Source: Eisenbergiella tayi
GTDB lineage: Bacteria > Bacillota > Clostridia > Lachnospirales > Lachnospiraceae
Reading direction: 5' to 3'
Assembly (NCBI RefSeq): GCF_001881565.1
Contig: NZ_MPDJ01000005.1
Span: 415,867-479,866 of the forward strand
DNA length: 64,000 nt
The position numbers and the translations under genes are program-made. The notes under the pieces were generated by a model. It was not told the origin of the DNA. It saw only the letters and a program-made list of their open reading frames with translations, and ran no database searches. Shown here in pieces: positions 36,801 to 44,073 of this stretch. Positions within the stretch are counted from its first letter, which is position 1. Every line of letters starts with the position of its first letter.

Positions 36801-37042
36801 ACCATATATCCCTTCATGGTACGGTAACGGGGAATCATATCCTTGATAGCCCGGGTTTCCACATGACCGATATGGGGCTTGCCGTTTGCGGTCGGCGGCC
36901 CGTCATAAAACGTATAGGTAGGGGAGCCCTCCCTGATTTTCATGCTCTTTTCAAAGATTTTCCGGTCTTCCCAGAATTTTTCCACTTCGTGTTCCCGTTC
37001 CACAAAGTTCAGATCTGTGTTTACCTTAGTGTAAAGTGACAT
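33875..37042 (-). CDS. ileS: Isoleucyl-tRNA synthetase, eukaryote-like type 2
   Basis: 1055-residue class I aminoacyl-tRNA synthetase charging tRNA-Ile. HIGH motif at H57-I-G-H60 in PTANGKPHIGH, editing domain with WTTTPWTLPSNVAL, KMSKS in GQKMSKSKGNA, a Cys pair CPKCGKP, and a long C-terminal region. The N-terminus (NFVEREHEVEKFWED) and the length mark the second, eukaryote-like form of bacterial IleS, the class known for low mupirocin sensitivity; resistance here is inference. The ATG at 37042 is used, with GGAAGAAGGA ahead. Expression is controlled by an Ile T-box leader directly upstream. Confidence 0.96.
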   Translation of the reverse strand: MSLYTKVNTDLNFVEREHEVEKFWEDRKIFEKSMKIREGSPTYTFYDGPPTANGKPHIGHVETRAIKDMIPRYRTMKGYMVPRKAGWDTHGLPVELEVEKLLGLDGKEQIEEYGIAPFIEKCKESVWKYKGMWEDFSRKVGFWADMDDPYVTYHDEYIESEWWALKKIWDKGLLYKGFKIVPYCPRCGTPLSSHEVAQGYKDVKERSAIARFKVKGEDAYILAWTTTPWTLPSNVALCVNPKETYVKAKAADGFTYYMAQALLDTVLGDLNKENPEVPAYEVLETYVGKDLEYKEYEPLFDCAVETCEKQHKKAFYVTCDNYVTLTDGTGVVHIAPAFGEDDANVGRNYDLPFVQLVDTKGEMTKETPWAGTFCKDADPVILKELAAADLLFSAPKFEHSYPFCWRCDTPLIYYARESWFIKMTAVKEHLIANNNTINWIPESIGKGRFGDWLENIQDWGLSRNRYWGTPLNIWQCDCGEMLSVGSREELENLSGNPEAKTVELHRPYIDAITIPCPKCGKPMKRVPEVIDCWFDSGAMPFAQHHYPFENKETFEQQFPAQFISEAVDQTRGWFYSLLAESTLLFDQTSFENVIVLGLVQDENGQKMSKSKGNAIDPFDALNEYGADAIRWYFYSSSAPWLPSRFHGKAVIEGQRKFMGTLWNTYAFFVLYANIDNFDATKYKLEADKLSVLDKWLLSRLNTLITEVDTRLDAYQIPEAARALQDFVDDCSNWYVRRSRERFWAKGMEQDKINAYMTLYTALVTVSKLAAPMIPFMTEEIYLNLVRSLDKNAPESVHLCDFPKADPAFVDKELEEAMEEVLDIVVMGRACRNTANIKNRQPIGTMFVKAGNTLSDFYKEIVEDELNVKKVVFTDDVRDFTTYTFKPQLRTVGPKYGKQLGGIQKTLAALDGNAAMDELNASGSLTFDVNGVEVSLTKEDLLIEMTQKEGYVSEADNNMTVVLDTNLSDELVEEGFVFEIISKIQTMRKEAGFEVMDHIRVSLCGNETVAGIASSNQEFIAGKVLADSITAGDMLAVSKEWNVNGENVTIAIEKVN

Positions 37043-37092
37043 TTCCTTCTTCCTTTCTTTCTCCGGCATTCAGCCTAAAACCTTTCCATAGG

Positions 37093-37380
37093 AACAAAAA
37101 ACCCCGTCCTTGTAAAAGGACGAGGTTCAAGACTCGTTATACCACCTGTTACAGCATACGGCTCATAAAAACAGGAACCCCAAAAAGCGGGCTGTCTTTA
37201 TAAGAATATATGGTTTCCCGTAACGGAGGAAATCCGGCGTTGCCTACTTGTTCCCTTTCAGCCCGCAGCTAAGAAGTGATCTTCCTCATGTTTTACTCGT
37301 ACCGGTCTCCCACCTGCACCGGCTCGCTACACCTTTCCAACATGACTACTGTCTTCCTCATGGCTTTTTCCTGTGTTCAT
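37093..37380 (-). promoter_or_regulatory. T-box riboswitch (isoleucine) upstream of ileS
   Basis: Read on the minus strand, the leader has a Stem I region with GAGGAAGATCACTTC, in which ATC (37278-37280) is the specifier codon for isoleucine. A conserved T-box sequence AACAGGTGGTATAACGAG follows (bulge bases near 37141-37146), then a terminator CCTCGTCCTTTTACAAGGAC with GGGGTTTTTT (37093-37125). Uncharged tRNA-Ile would favour the antiterminator and allow ileS transcription, as known for this class. Confidence 0.93.
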
Positions 37381-37386
37381 GTCGGT

Positions 37387-37416
37387 ATTATATAGCCCGG
37401 AAAGCCGCATTGTCAA
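37387..37416 (-). promoter_or_regulatory. Promoter of the T-box/ileS transcript
   Basis: Minus strand TTGACA (37411-37416), 18-bp spacer, TATAAT (37387-37392): both boxes consensus. Confidence 0.75.
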
Positions 37417-37529
37417 GGGATTGTGGGAAAGAATCCATGGGAATTGCTTCAATTATTGAAAAATTATTTTCAATGCCTGTCGAATTGTGTTATATTCTGT
37501 TTGTATACAATCCTGAAAGGAGGCTGTTC

Positions 37530-38795
37530 ATGGGCTGGATAAAAGCATATGTAACAAAAATATACCGAAATATGGGGCAATATCTGCGATGGCTTTTTTT
37601 CAGCGGACTGACAGGAGCGGCCGTGGGGCTGTTTGCCTCTCTCTTTTCCTGGTGCCTTAACCACGCAACCGCTTTCCGCACACAGCATCACTACATGTTT
37701 CTCACACTGCCGCTGGGCGGACTGCTGATTGTATTTTTATATAAAGCATTCCATTATGAAAATAACGGCGGAACTGATTCCGTCATCGAAAGCATCCACA
37801 GTGAAATCATCATCCCGTTCCGCATGGCTTTTCTTATTTTCTGTTCCACGATTATCACCATTCTCTGCGGCGGCTCCGTGGGCCGTGAGGGTGCGGCGCT
37901 GCAGATCGGCGGCAGCATGGGGAAAAAGCTGGGGGATATATTCCATTTTAATGAAACAGATAAGAAAATCATTCTCATGAGCGGTATGGCCGCCGCTTTT
38001 TCCGCTCTGTTCGGCACGCCCATGGCGGCGGCTTTTTTTGCCATGGAGGTTTCCAGCGTGGGGATCATGTACTATGCGGCGCTGGTTCCCAGCATCTGTG
38101 CGGCCCTGGTTGCCAATGATGTCGCCAAATACATAGGCGTGCAGACAGAAAACTTTCATGTTATGAATGATCTGGAGCTTTCCCTTGTTCCGGGACTGAA
38201 GGTTGTCCTATTGGCGGCCTGCTGCGCCATGCTGAGCATTCTTTTCTGCATGATGCTTCAGATGGGGGAAGTTTTCTTTAAAAAATATTTTAGTAACCTG
38301 TATATCCGGATCTGCGCAGGCGGCATCCTACTCATTCTCCTCACCCTCCTTATCGGGAGCCAGGATTACCTTGGAACGGGCATGCCGGTCATTGAACAGG
38401 CGCTGGCAGGCAATGCGCTGCCATGGGCTTTTCTTTTCAAAATGATATTTACGGTCATCACGATTTCCGCCGGCTATAAGGGCGGTGAAATCGTACCCTC
38501 CCTGTTCATCGGCGCCACCTTCGGCTGCACTGTAGGCGCCCTTCTGGGGCTTCCTGCATCCCTGGGCGCGGCGGTAGGCATGATCGCCGTGTTCTGCGGC
38601 GTTACCAACTGTCCCATTACCTCCGTGCTCATTTCCTTCGAACTGTTCGGCTTTGACGATGCCTATTATTTTCTCATCGCCGCAGCCACCAGCTATATGC
38701 TCTCCGGTTACTACAGCCTGTATCACAGCCAGACCATTGTTTACTCCAAATTTGAGAATAAATATGTAAACCAGCATACAAGCAGGCCTTTTTAA
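37530..38795 (+). CDS. ClC family chloride channel/transporter
   Basis: 421-residue membrane protein of the ClC family with about ten or more helices. The selectivity loop GGSVGREGAALQIGGSMG (114-131) includes E120, the gating glutamate that marks proton-coupled exchangers, and the later GGEIVPSLFIGATFG corresponds to the GxFxP loop. The ATG at 37530 has AAAGGAGG seven bases ahead; a longer in-frame reading begins inside the T-box region and is rejected. Divergent from ileS, with a weak promoter (TATATT at 37491-37496). It may carry chloride or fluoride; the fluoride-type hallmark is not evident, so chloride is favoured. Confidence 0.9.
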   Translation: MGWIKAYVTKIYRNMGQYLRWLFFSGLTGAAVGLFASLFSWCLNHATAFRTQHHYMFLTLPLGGLLIVFLYKAFHYENNGGTDSVIESIHSEIIIPFRMAFLIFCSTIITILCGGSVGREGAALQIGGSMGKKLGDIFHFNETDKKIILMSGMAAAFSALFGTPMAAAFFAMEVSSVGIMYYAALVPSICAALVANDVAKYIGVQTENFHVMNDLELSLVPGLKVVLLAACCAMLSILFCMMLQMGEVFFKKYFSNLYIRICAGGILLILLTLLIGSQDYLGTGMPVIEQALAGNALPWAFLFKMIFTVITISAGYKGGEIVPSLFIGATFGCTVGALLGLPASLGAAVGMIAVFCGVTNCPITSVLISFELFGFDDAYYFLIAAATSYMLSGYYSLYHSQTIVYSKFENKYVNQHTSRPF

Positions 38796-38858
38796 ACTGC
38801 AGCGGCGGCGGTTCGGGCAGACAGGAACCGTTACACGAGGCTCTTAAACAGGAAAAAC

Positions 38859-38887
38859 TTGCTTTCTTTCTTAATTACGCGTATTAT
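38859..38887 (+). promoter_or_regulatory. Promoter of pncB
   Basis: TTGCTT (38859-38864), 17-bp spacer, TATTAT (38882-38887); start expected near 38894, so the inverted repeat at 38915-38949 lies in the leader. Confidence 0.5.
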
Positions 38888-38914
38888 ATTGGTATTTATA
38901 ATAATAATTCTATC

Positions 38915-38949
38915 CAGGCTTTACACGCCGTCCGGCTGTGTAAAGCCTG
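38915..38949 (+). promoter_or_regulatory. Perfect 12-bp inverted repeat in the pncB leader
   Basis: CAGGCTTTACAC (38915-38926) and its exact complement (38938-38949) around an 11-nt centre, 14 bp before the ribosome site of pncB. It has no T-tract, so an operator or leader hairpin is more likely than a terminator. A niacin-responsive repressor would be a natural partner, but none is encoded here. Confidence 0.5.
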
Positions 38950-38976
38950 AACTATAATGAAAGCGGAGGAGCACCC

Positions 38977-40434
38977 ATGAAAACGCGGAATCTTACCCTC
39001 ATGACCGATCTTTATGAATTGACAATGATGCAGGGCTACTTCAAAAACATGGATCGTAATGAAACGGTTATTTTTGATGCTTTTTACCGGAACAATCCGA
39101 TGGAATCCGGCTATGCCATCTGTGCCGGCCTGCAGCAGGTCATTGAATATGTGGAAAATCTTCATTTTGATGACGATGAGCTTGCCTATCTGAAAAGCCT
39201 CGGTATCTTTGAAGATGCCTTCCTGGAATACCTGAAGGATTTCAAATTTTCCGGCAGTATCTATGCTATCCCTGAGGGAAGCATCATGTTCCCCAGAGAG
39301 CCTATGATTAAGGTTATCGCTCCCATTATGGAAGCACAGCTGATCGAGACGGCTATTTTGAATATCATCAACCACCAGAGCCTGATCGCCACCAAGACCT
39401 CCCGGGTATGCTATGCCGCCCGCGGGGACGGAATCATGGAATTCGGACTCCGCCGTGCCCAGGGCCCTGACGCAGGGATTTACGGCGCAAGAGCGGCTAT
39501 GATCGGCGGCTGTACCGGCACCAGCAATGTCCTGGCCGGACAGCTTTTTGATGTTCCAGTGAAAGGAACCCATGCGCACAGCTGGATTATGAGCTTCCCG
39601 GATGAATATACCGCCTTTAAAGTATATGCGGATATGTATCCGGGTGCGTGCATTCTGCTGGTTGATACTTATGATACCTTAAAATCCGGCGTTCCCAATG
39701 CCATCCGCGTTTTCACCGAAATGCGGGAGGCCGGAATCCCCCTCACCTTCTACGGAATCCGTCTGGACAGCGGCGACCTTGCATATCTTTCCAAGAAAGC
39801 GAGAAAAATGTTGGATGAGGCAGGTTTTACCGATGCGGTCATTTCCGCTTCCAATGATTTGGATGAGTACCTCATCGACAGCCTGAAGGTACAGGGCTGC
39901 AAGGTTACCTCCTGGGGTGTGGGCACTCATATGATCACTTCCAAAAACTGGCCTTCCTTCGGCGGTGTATACAAGCTGGCCGCCATTATGGATAAGGACG
40001 GAAACTTTGTTCCCAAAATTAAGCTTTCGGAAAATTCCGAAAAAATTACCAACCCGGGCAACAAGGTTATCTACCGGATCTATGAAAAGGAAACCGGTAA
40101 AATTAAGGCCGACCTCATCGCTCTTGCTGATGAAGTGTTCAGCGAAGAAGAACCTCTGCTCCTCTTTGATCCCCTGGAGCCCTGGAAAAAGACTTTGCTG
40201 GAAGCCGGTACTTATACCATTCGCGATCTTATGGTTCCCGTATTCCTGGATGGAAAATGTGTATACACTTCTCCCAGCGTAATGGAAATCAGAGAGTACT
40301 GTCAGAAGGAACTGAATACCCTCTGGGATGAAACAAGACGTCTTGTGAACCCTCATCAGGTATATGTAGACCTTTCTTCCAAGCTGTATCATATCAAAAT
40401 CCAGCTTCTGGATCAGATGGGCCAGGTGCACTGA
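38977..40434 (+). CDS. pncB: Nicotinate phosphoribosyltransferase
   Basis: 485-residue enzyme of NAD salvage converting nicotinate and PRPP to nicotinate mononucleotide. It shows the N-terminal LTLMTDLYELTMMQGYF, GLRRAQGPDAG (158-168) and GTHAHS (197-202), whose H201 is the phosphorylated His of the family, then the phosphate loop GVGTHMITSK. GCGGAGGAG precedes the ATG. It is followed after 29 bp by a DegV gene, probably on the same transcript. Its partner nicotinamidase, pncA, is also in the window but 18 kb away. Confidence 0.95.
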   Translation: MKTRNLTLMTDLYELTMMQGYFKNMDRNETVIFDAFYRNNPMESGYAICAGLQQVIEYVENLHFDDDELAYLKSLGIFEDAFLEYLKDFKFSGSIYAIPEGSIMFPREPMIKVIAPIMEAQLIETAILNIINHQSLIATKTSRVCYAARGDGIMEFGLRRAQGPDAGIYGARAAMIGGCTGTSNVLAGQLFDVPVKGTHAHSWIMSFPDEYTAFKVYADMYPGACILLVDTYDTLKSGVPNAIRVFTEMREAGIPLTFYGIRLDSGDLAYLSKKARKMLDEAGFTDAVISASNDLDEYLIDSLKVQGCKVTSWGVGTHMITSKNWPSFGGVYKLAAIMDKDGNFVPKIKLSENSEKITNPGNKVIYRIYEKETGKIKADLIALADEVFSEEEPLLLFDPLEPWKKTLLEAGTYTIRDLMVPVFLDGKCVYTSPSVMEIREYCQKELNTLWDETRRLVNPHQVYVDLSSKLYHIKIQLLDQMGQVH

Positions 40435-40463
40435 CCAAAATCCGGAGCCGACAAGGAGAATCT

Positions 40464-41348
40464 ATGCTGAAAATAATTACCGACTCCGCATCTGATTTAT
40501 CGGAGGAACTAATCAGCCGATATCAGCTGCATGTCATCCCCACACCTGTCGTTATTGACGAAGTGGATTATCTGGATGGGAAAACCATTCAGACCGGGGA
40601 ATTTTACAAAATACTGGATGATACAAGCAGAGATGTGAGAACCTATCACATCAACCCTGCCATGTTTGAAGAAGCCTTTATGCCCTATGCCAAAAATGGT
40701 GACAGCGTTATCTATCTGTGCTTTTCCACAGGAATCGCAGGCACCTTCAACGCCGCCAATATTGCAAGGGACAGTATCCTGGAAGAATATCCTGATTTTG
40801 ATCTGACAATCATTGATTCCAGGTGTGCCTCCGCAGGCTTCGGCCTTCTGGTCGTCAAGCTGCTCACTATGCTGGATCACGGCGCATCAAGGGAAACACT
40901 GATAGAGGCAGCCGCATACTATCGCAGCCATATCCGCCATGTCTTTACCGTGAATACCCTCGCCTATCTTATAAAAGGCGGAAGGCTTTCCAAATTTAAA
41001 GGCAATCTCGCCGAGGCGCTGGATATGAAACCGGTTTTAATCGTGGATGAGGCCGGAAGCCTGCAGGTACTAAAAACCGTCCGCGGGCATAAGAAGTCTC
41101 TGAAAAGCCTGGTGGAATACGCGGAAGAAAACGGTGCGGAGTTGGAAAAACAACTGGTATCCGTCTGTCATGGGGAAGACGAGGAAGCGCTTCGCTTTGT
41201 AACTGATTTAATAAAAGAAAAACTGCATCCCGCAGATATTATGGTATCGGTAGTGGGCTGTGCCATCGGTGCACATACCGGACGGGGGATTATAGGGGTA
41301 TGCTTCCTGGATGCCCCGGAGGATCCTTACATGGAGTATCTTTCCTGA
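40464..41348 (+). CDS. DegV family fatty-acid-binding protein
   Basis: 294-residue DegV protein. Members bind long-chain fatty acids and in some Firmicutes (FakB) present them to the kinase FakA. Visible are the N-terminal KIITDSASDLSEELI, the ligand-loop serine in YLCFSTGIAGTFNAAN, VNTLAYLIKGGRLSK and the terminal GCAIGAHTGRGIIG. AAGGAG lies seven bases before the ATG. It is second on the pncB transcript, a link with no obvious biochemical reason, and is closed by a terminator. Whether it serves FakA is not known. Confidence 0.93.
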   Translation: MLKIITDSASDLSEELISRYQLHVIPTPVVIDEVDYLDGKTIQTGEFYKILDDTSRDVRTYHINPAMFEEAFMPYAKNGDSVIYLCFSTGIAGTFNAANIARDSILEEYPDFDLTIIDSRCASAGFGLLVVKLLTMLDHGASRETLIEAAAYYRSHIRHVFTVNTLAYLIKGGRLSKFKGNLAEALDMKPVLIVDEAGSLQVLKTVRGHKKSLKSLVEYAEENGAELEKQLVSVCHGEDEEALRFVTDLIKEKLHPADIMVSVVGCAIGAHTGRGIIGVCFLDAPEDPYMEYLS

Positions 41349-41350
41349 TA

Positions 41351-41393
41351 AAAAAAAGCGATTCGGAATTCACTTTCCGGACCGCTTTTTTTC
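41351..41393 (+). terminator. Terminator after DegV
   Basis: AAAAAGCGATTCGG with CCGGACCGCTTTTTTT, 10-nt loop, one mismatch and one wobble. Confidence 0.8.
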
Positions 41394-41495
41394 GTATGAA
41401 AAATCAATTATCAGCTGATTATGAGTAAGATCTGATTCCGGATACATTTATCCTGTTCATCACTACGCCCCTCCTGTATTTTTCTCATATCCGCT

Positions 41496-42143
41496 TTACG
41501 GCAGGAACCACAGCCCGGCCGCTATCAGATAAACAGCGGAATAATACAGAGTCAGCAGTACAGCCCCGGAAAGCCGGTTATTTTTTTCATGCAGAATCCG
41601 GAACCCCAGGATATTATCTGAAATATAAAAACAGATCCCTCCTGCCGCCATCAGTTTTCCCGCCGGGCCTTCCGATTGCACCGCAACCGTAAATGCCATC
41701 GCTGTCATAAAGGACAGAAGCGCTCCATACCCCACCAGATAAATGGCCTGGCCGCCAAAGTTAGGAAGAAATTTCCCGTGAAGCAGAAGCATGACTGTCA
41801 GCAGCAGCAAAAAAAGAATTACCGTCATCAGGCGTACCGGGGTGAGGTGAATATAGGCAGTTAGAAAACATACATGCCCCAGCGCAAAAGCCGCTACCCC
41901 GGCCAGGAAAACCAGTTCCAGCAGCACATCCGCCGTCATGCATAAAAAAGCGCCTGCCAGAATCAGCAGGGATACAAAGCGCCCCTGCTCTCCCACCCTC
42001 AATGTATATAAGAGGGCCACGGCGACGGGCATACATGTGGCCAGCGCTTTAAATAGAAGTTTCTTTTTCCGGAAATAGTACTGGCCAAACGCAGCCGTCA
42101 GTACTGCCGCCGCTATAAGTATAAATATTCTCTGCAGATTCAT
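41496..42143 (-). CDS. YhhN/TMEM86 family membrane protein (lysoplasmalogenase-like)
   Basis: 215-residue membrane protein with about eight hydrophobic helices. It carries YhhN-family traits: an early FKALATCMPVAVALL, CMTADVLLE, ALGHVCFLTAYIH and FYISDNILGFRIL, the conserved aspartates lying in the membrane. Eukaryotic TMEM86 relatives hydrolyse lysoplasmalogen, and anaerobic clostridia do make plasmalogens, so a lipid-hydrolase role is plausible but unproven. The ATG at 42143 has GGAGG seven bases before it. Both lie inside the 3' arm of a perfect 13-bp hairpin (42141-42177), which could block initiation. An in-frame ATG at 42215 would read through the hairpin but has no ribosome site. Confidence 0.8.
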   Translation of the reverse strand: MNLQRIFILIAAAVLTAAFGQYYFRKKKLLFKALATCMPVAVALLYTLRVGEQGRFVSLLILAGAFLCMTADVLLELVFLAGVAAFALGHVCFLTAYIHLTPVRLMTVILFLLLLTVMLLLHGKFLPNFGGQAIYLVGYGALLSFMTAMAFTVAVQSEGPAGKLMAAGGICFYISDNILGFRILHEKNNRLSGAVLLTLYYSAVYLIAAGLWFLP

Positions 42144-42177
42144 AGGCAGCCTCCATTTTTTTCTGAGGCTGCCTATG
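42141..42177 (-). promoter_or_regulatory. Hairpin sequestering ribosome site and start codon
   Basis: On the minus strand CATAGGCAGCCTC (42177-42165), an 11-nt A-rich loop, then its exact complement GAGGCTGCCTATG (42153-42141). The last three bases of the 3' arm are the start ATG of the YhhN gene and its first bases belong to the GGAGG ribosome site. A folded leader would hide both. Confidence 0.7.
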
Positions 42178-42481
42178 TATTGCTTCCATAGTGCTGCCTC
42201 TGTTCTCTTCATCATAACTCAAATTTCTGAATTTTTCCATTATTATCAGCCGCTGAATTTCTCCGTCCGTATATGATATTTTTCCGGTATTCGAATATAT
42301 TCTTATTCTGTATCTTCCGTGATTCCTGATATCGTTTTTTATTTGTAATTGCGTATTGAATACCTACCTGATTATTGCTATCATAATTCCGTAAGATAAA
42401 AACTGATAATTCCGGTTTTTCAGCTGTTTTAGGTAATGTACATCATCCGCCGCATATACGTCTGAAAAAGATAGGAGCACT
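42178..42481. promoter_or_regulatory. Divergent spacer with promoter of the C39-like gene
   Basis: AT-rich spacer between the YhhN hairpin and the secreted peptidase. On the plus strand TTGAAT (42356-42361), 17-bp spacer, extended -10 TGC-TATCAT (42379-42384) give a leader of about 90 nt for the peptidase. No clear minus-strand promoter or further gene was seen. Confidence 0.55.
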
Positions 42482-43105
42482 ATGAAGAAAAAACGTACTA
42501 TTATATTCCTGTGTATCATTCTGCTGCTTGCCGCAGCGTTCTGCCTGACGGCCTTCCGGGTTCGCGGCAGCGTTTCCGTAAAGGGAGAAGGAAGTACCCA
42601 GTCTCCGGATCCTGTTTCCTTTTCTCAAAAAGATCCTTTCTGGGCCGGAGATTTGCTGGGAGACTCTTCCTTTACCATGGAAACCTCCGGATGCCTGACC
42701 GCCTGCCTTGCGGCGGAGCTTCATATGCAGGACATCTCCGTACCGGAAATAAACGCCACGGATCCGGGTACCCTGAATTCTTTCTTTTCCGGGAAACAGG
42801 TCTATGACAGGGATGGGAATATCCAATGGGATCCCCTTTCTTCCGCCCTGAATGTGTCCCTGGAAAGGATAAACGGTATTTCCGCAATGAAAGAAACCGA
42901 TCTGACGGCCCTTTTATCGGAAGGGATTTATCCCATTGTGCGTGTCCGTGTAAAAGGACTGGGAAATTTTCATTATGTCCTTCTGGTCAAATGCCAGGAC
43001 GGACAGTTCTGGTGCATGGATCCCCTCCATGCAGAAGAGGAGCTTGTCCCGCTGTCGGCCTTCGGGAACCGTATCTATGCCATCCGTTATCTGTACCGCC
43101 CCTGA
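42482..43105 (+). CDS. Secreted C39-like (papain-fold) cysteine peptidase
   Basis: 207 residues with a signal peptide or anchor (MKKKRTIIFLCIILLLAAAF, 1-20, continuing to about 25), a short Ser/Gly linker, then a peptidase C39-like fold. The catalytic set would be C71 in METSGCLTACLAAEL, H164 in GNFHYVLLV and D180 in FWCMDPLHAEE. It has no transporter domains, unlike bacteriocin exporters, so it is the free-standing C39_2 type, usually outside the cell and of unknown target. TAGGAGC lies seven bases before the ATG, with a promoter at 42356-42384 and a terminator after it. Monocistronic. Confidence 0.75.
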   Translation: MKKKRTIIFLCIILLLAAAFCLTAFRVRGSVSVKGEGSTQSPDPVSFSQKDPFWAGDLLGDSSFTMETSGCLTACLAAELHMQDISVPEINATDPGTLNSFFSGKQVYDRDGNIQWDPLSSALNVSLERINGISAMKETDLTALLSEGIYPIVRVRVKGLGNFHYVLLVKCQDGQFWCMDPLHAEEELVPLSAFGNRIYAIRYLYRP

Positions 43106-43127
43106 CCTATTCGGAGCCATATAAAAC

Positions 43128-43182
43128 AGCCATCCGGTTACCGGGCGTCATGGCGCCCTGCCGGATGGCTTTTCTCTTTTTC
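43128..43182 (+). terminator. Terminator after the C39-like gene
   Basis: AGCCATCCGG (43128-43137) with its complement (43161-43170), an inner GGGCG/CGCCC stem, then TTTCTCTTTTTC. Confidence 0.85.
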
Positions 43183-43186
43183 GTAT

Positions 43187-44014
43187 TTATTCCGCTGCGA
43201 TCAGTTCTTCCAGCATTTGCTTTGCCATCAGAATATCCTTCTTCTGCTCTTCCCCGGAGATTTCCCTTTCAATGGTAATATCGCCGTCATAGCCTATTTC
43301 CTTAAGCTTTCTGATAAAAGCGGGGTAATTGACCTTTCCCTGGCCCAGGGGCTTCTCTTCTCCCAATTCATAGCCATTTGTGGGATAGCATCCGTCTTTT
43401 CCATGGATGCCCATCACATATTCCCCAAACACATCCAGGGAATCCACCGGATTGCCTTTCCCGTACATCAGAAGGTTTGCCGGATCCAGATTTATTCCCA
43501 CATTCCCCGTTCCAATATCCTGAATCGCTCTTTTCAACGTCACAGGAGTCTCCTGACCGGTTTCAAAAAGGAAGTTCTGCCCGTTATTCTTACATCGAAG
43601 TGCAAGCTCCTTCAGGCAGGCTATCACACTGTGATAATTGGGATCATACGGATTCTCCGGCATATAACCCACATGGGTCACCAGATTATCCACTCCAAGC
43701 AGGCGGGCGAAATCCGAGCCCTCCAGCAGCATTTCAAGCCGCCGGAAACGGAATGCCTGAGGCACCAGCCCCAGCGTCTCCTGGCCCTCATAAAAGTTCC
43801 ACACCTTAGGCCCTTCCCAGCCGCACCAGAACGCTGTGATTTCTATCCCCTTTTCCCGGACAGCCTCCCTGACAACAGCCGCCGTTTCCTCATTCAGAAG
43901 GCTCCTGTCCCAGCAGACAAGCTGGCAGCTTTCCACCCCCATTTCCTTCAGTTCTCCGAATTTTTCTTTTAAATCCATATCCGCATGTAAATTTACTAAA
44001 ATACCTACTCTCAT
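43187..44014 (-). CDS. Sugar phosphate isomerase/epimerase (AP endonuclease 2-like TIM barrel)
   Basis: 275-residue xylose-isomerase-like TIM barrel, as found in myo-inositol and keto-sugar pathways (IolE, IolI, 3-keto-sugar isomerases). Visible are VNLHADMDLKEKFGELKEMG at the start, ITAFWCGWEGPK, LVTHVGYMPENPYD, the metal-binding FETGQETP, NVGINLDPANLLMYGKG, GIHGKDGCYPT and DGDITIEREISG. Glu, Asp, His and Glu in these places form the usual metal site. The ATG at 44014 has GGGAG eight bases upstream; an in-frame ATG four codons earlier is possible. It follows a Gfo/Idh/MocA dehydrogenase on the same strand, suggesting oxidation followed by epimerisation of one sugar. Confidence 0.85.
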   Translation of the reverse strand: MRVGILVNLHADMDLKEKFGELKEMGVESCQLVCWDRSLLNEETAAVVREAVREKGIEITAFWCGWEGPKVWNFYEGQETLGLVPQAFRFRRLEMLLEGSDFARLLGVDNLVTHVGYMPENPYDPNYHSVIACLKELALRCKNNGQNFLFETGQETPVTLKRAIQDIGTGNVGINLDPANLLMYGKGNPVDSLDVFGEYVMGIHGKDGCYPTNGYELGEEKPLGQGKVNYPAFIRKLKEIGYDGDITIEREISGEEQKKDILMAKQMLEELIAAE

Positions 44015-44073
44015 ATTCGCTCCCATCTGTGCATCTTCCCTTTGTTTCGGTCCATGCAGCTGAAAATCACTTT

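Noticed and set aside
37248..37529. Upstream in-frame extension of the ClC gene
   Set aside because: It would run through the T-box leader of ileS; the ATG at 37530 has a strong ribosome site and the family start.
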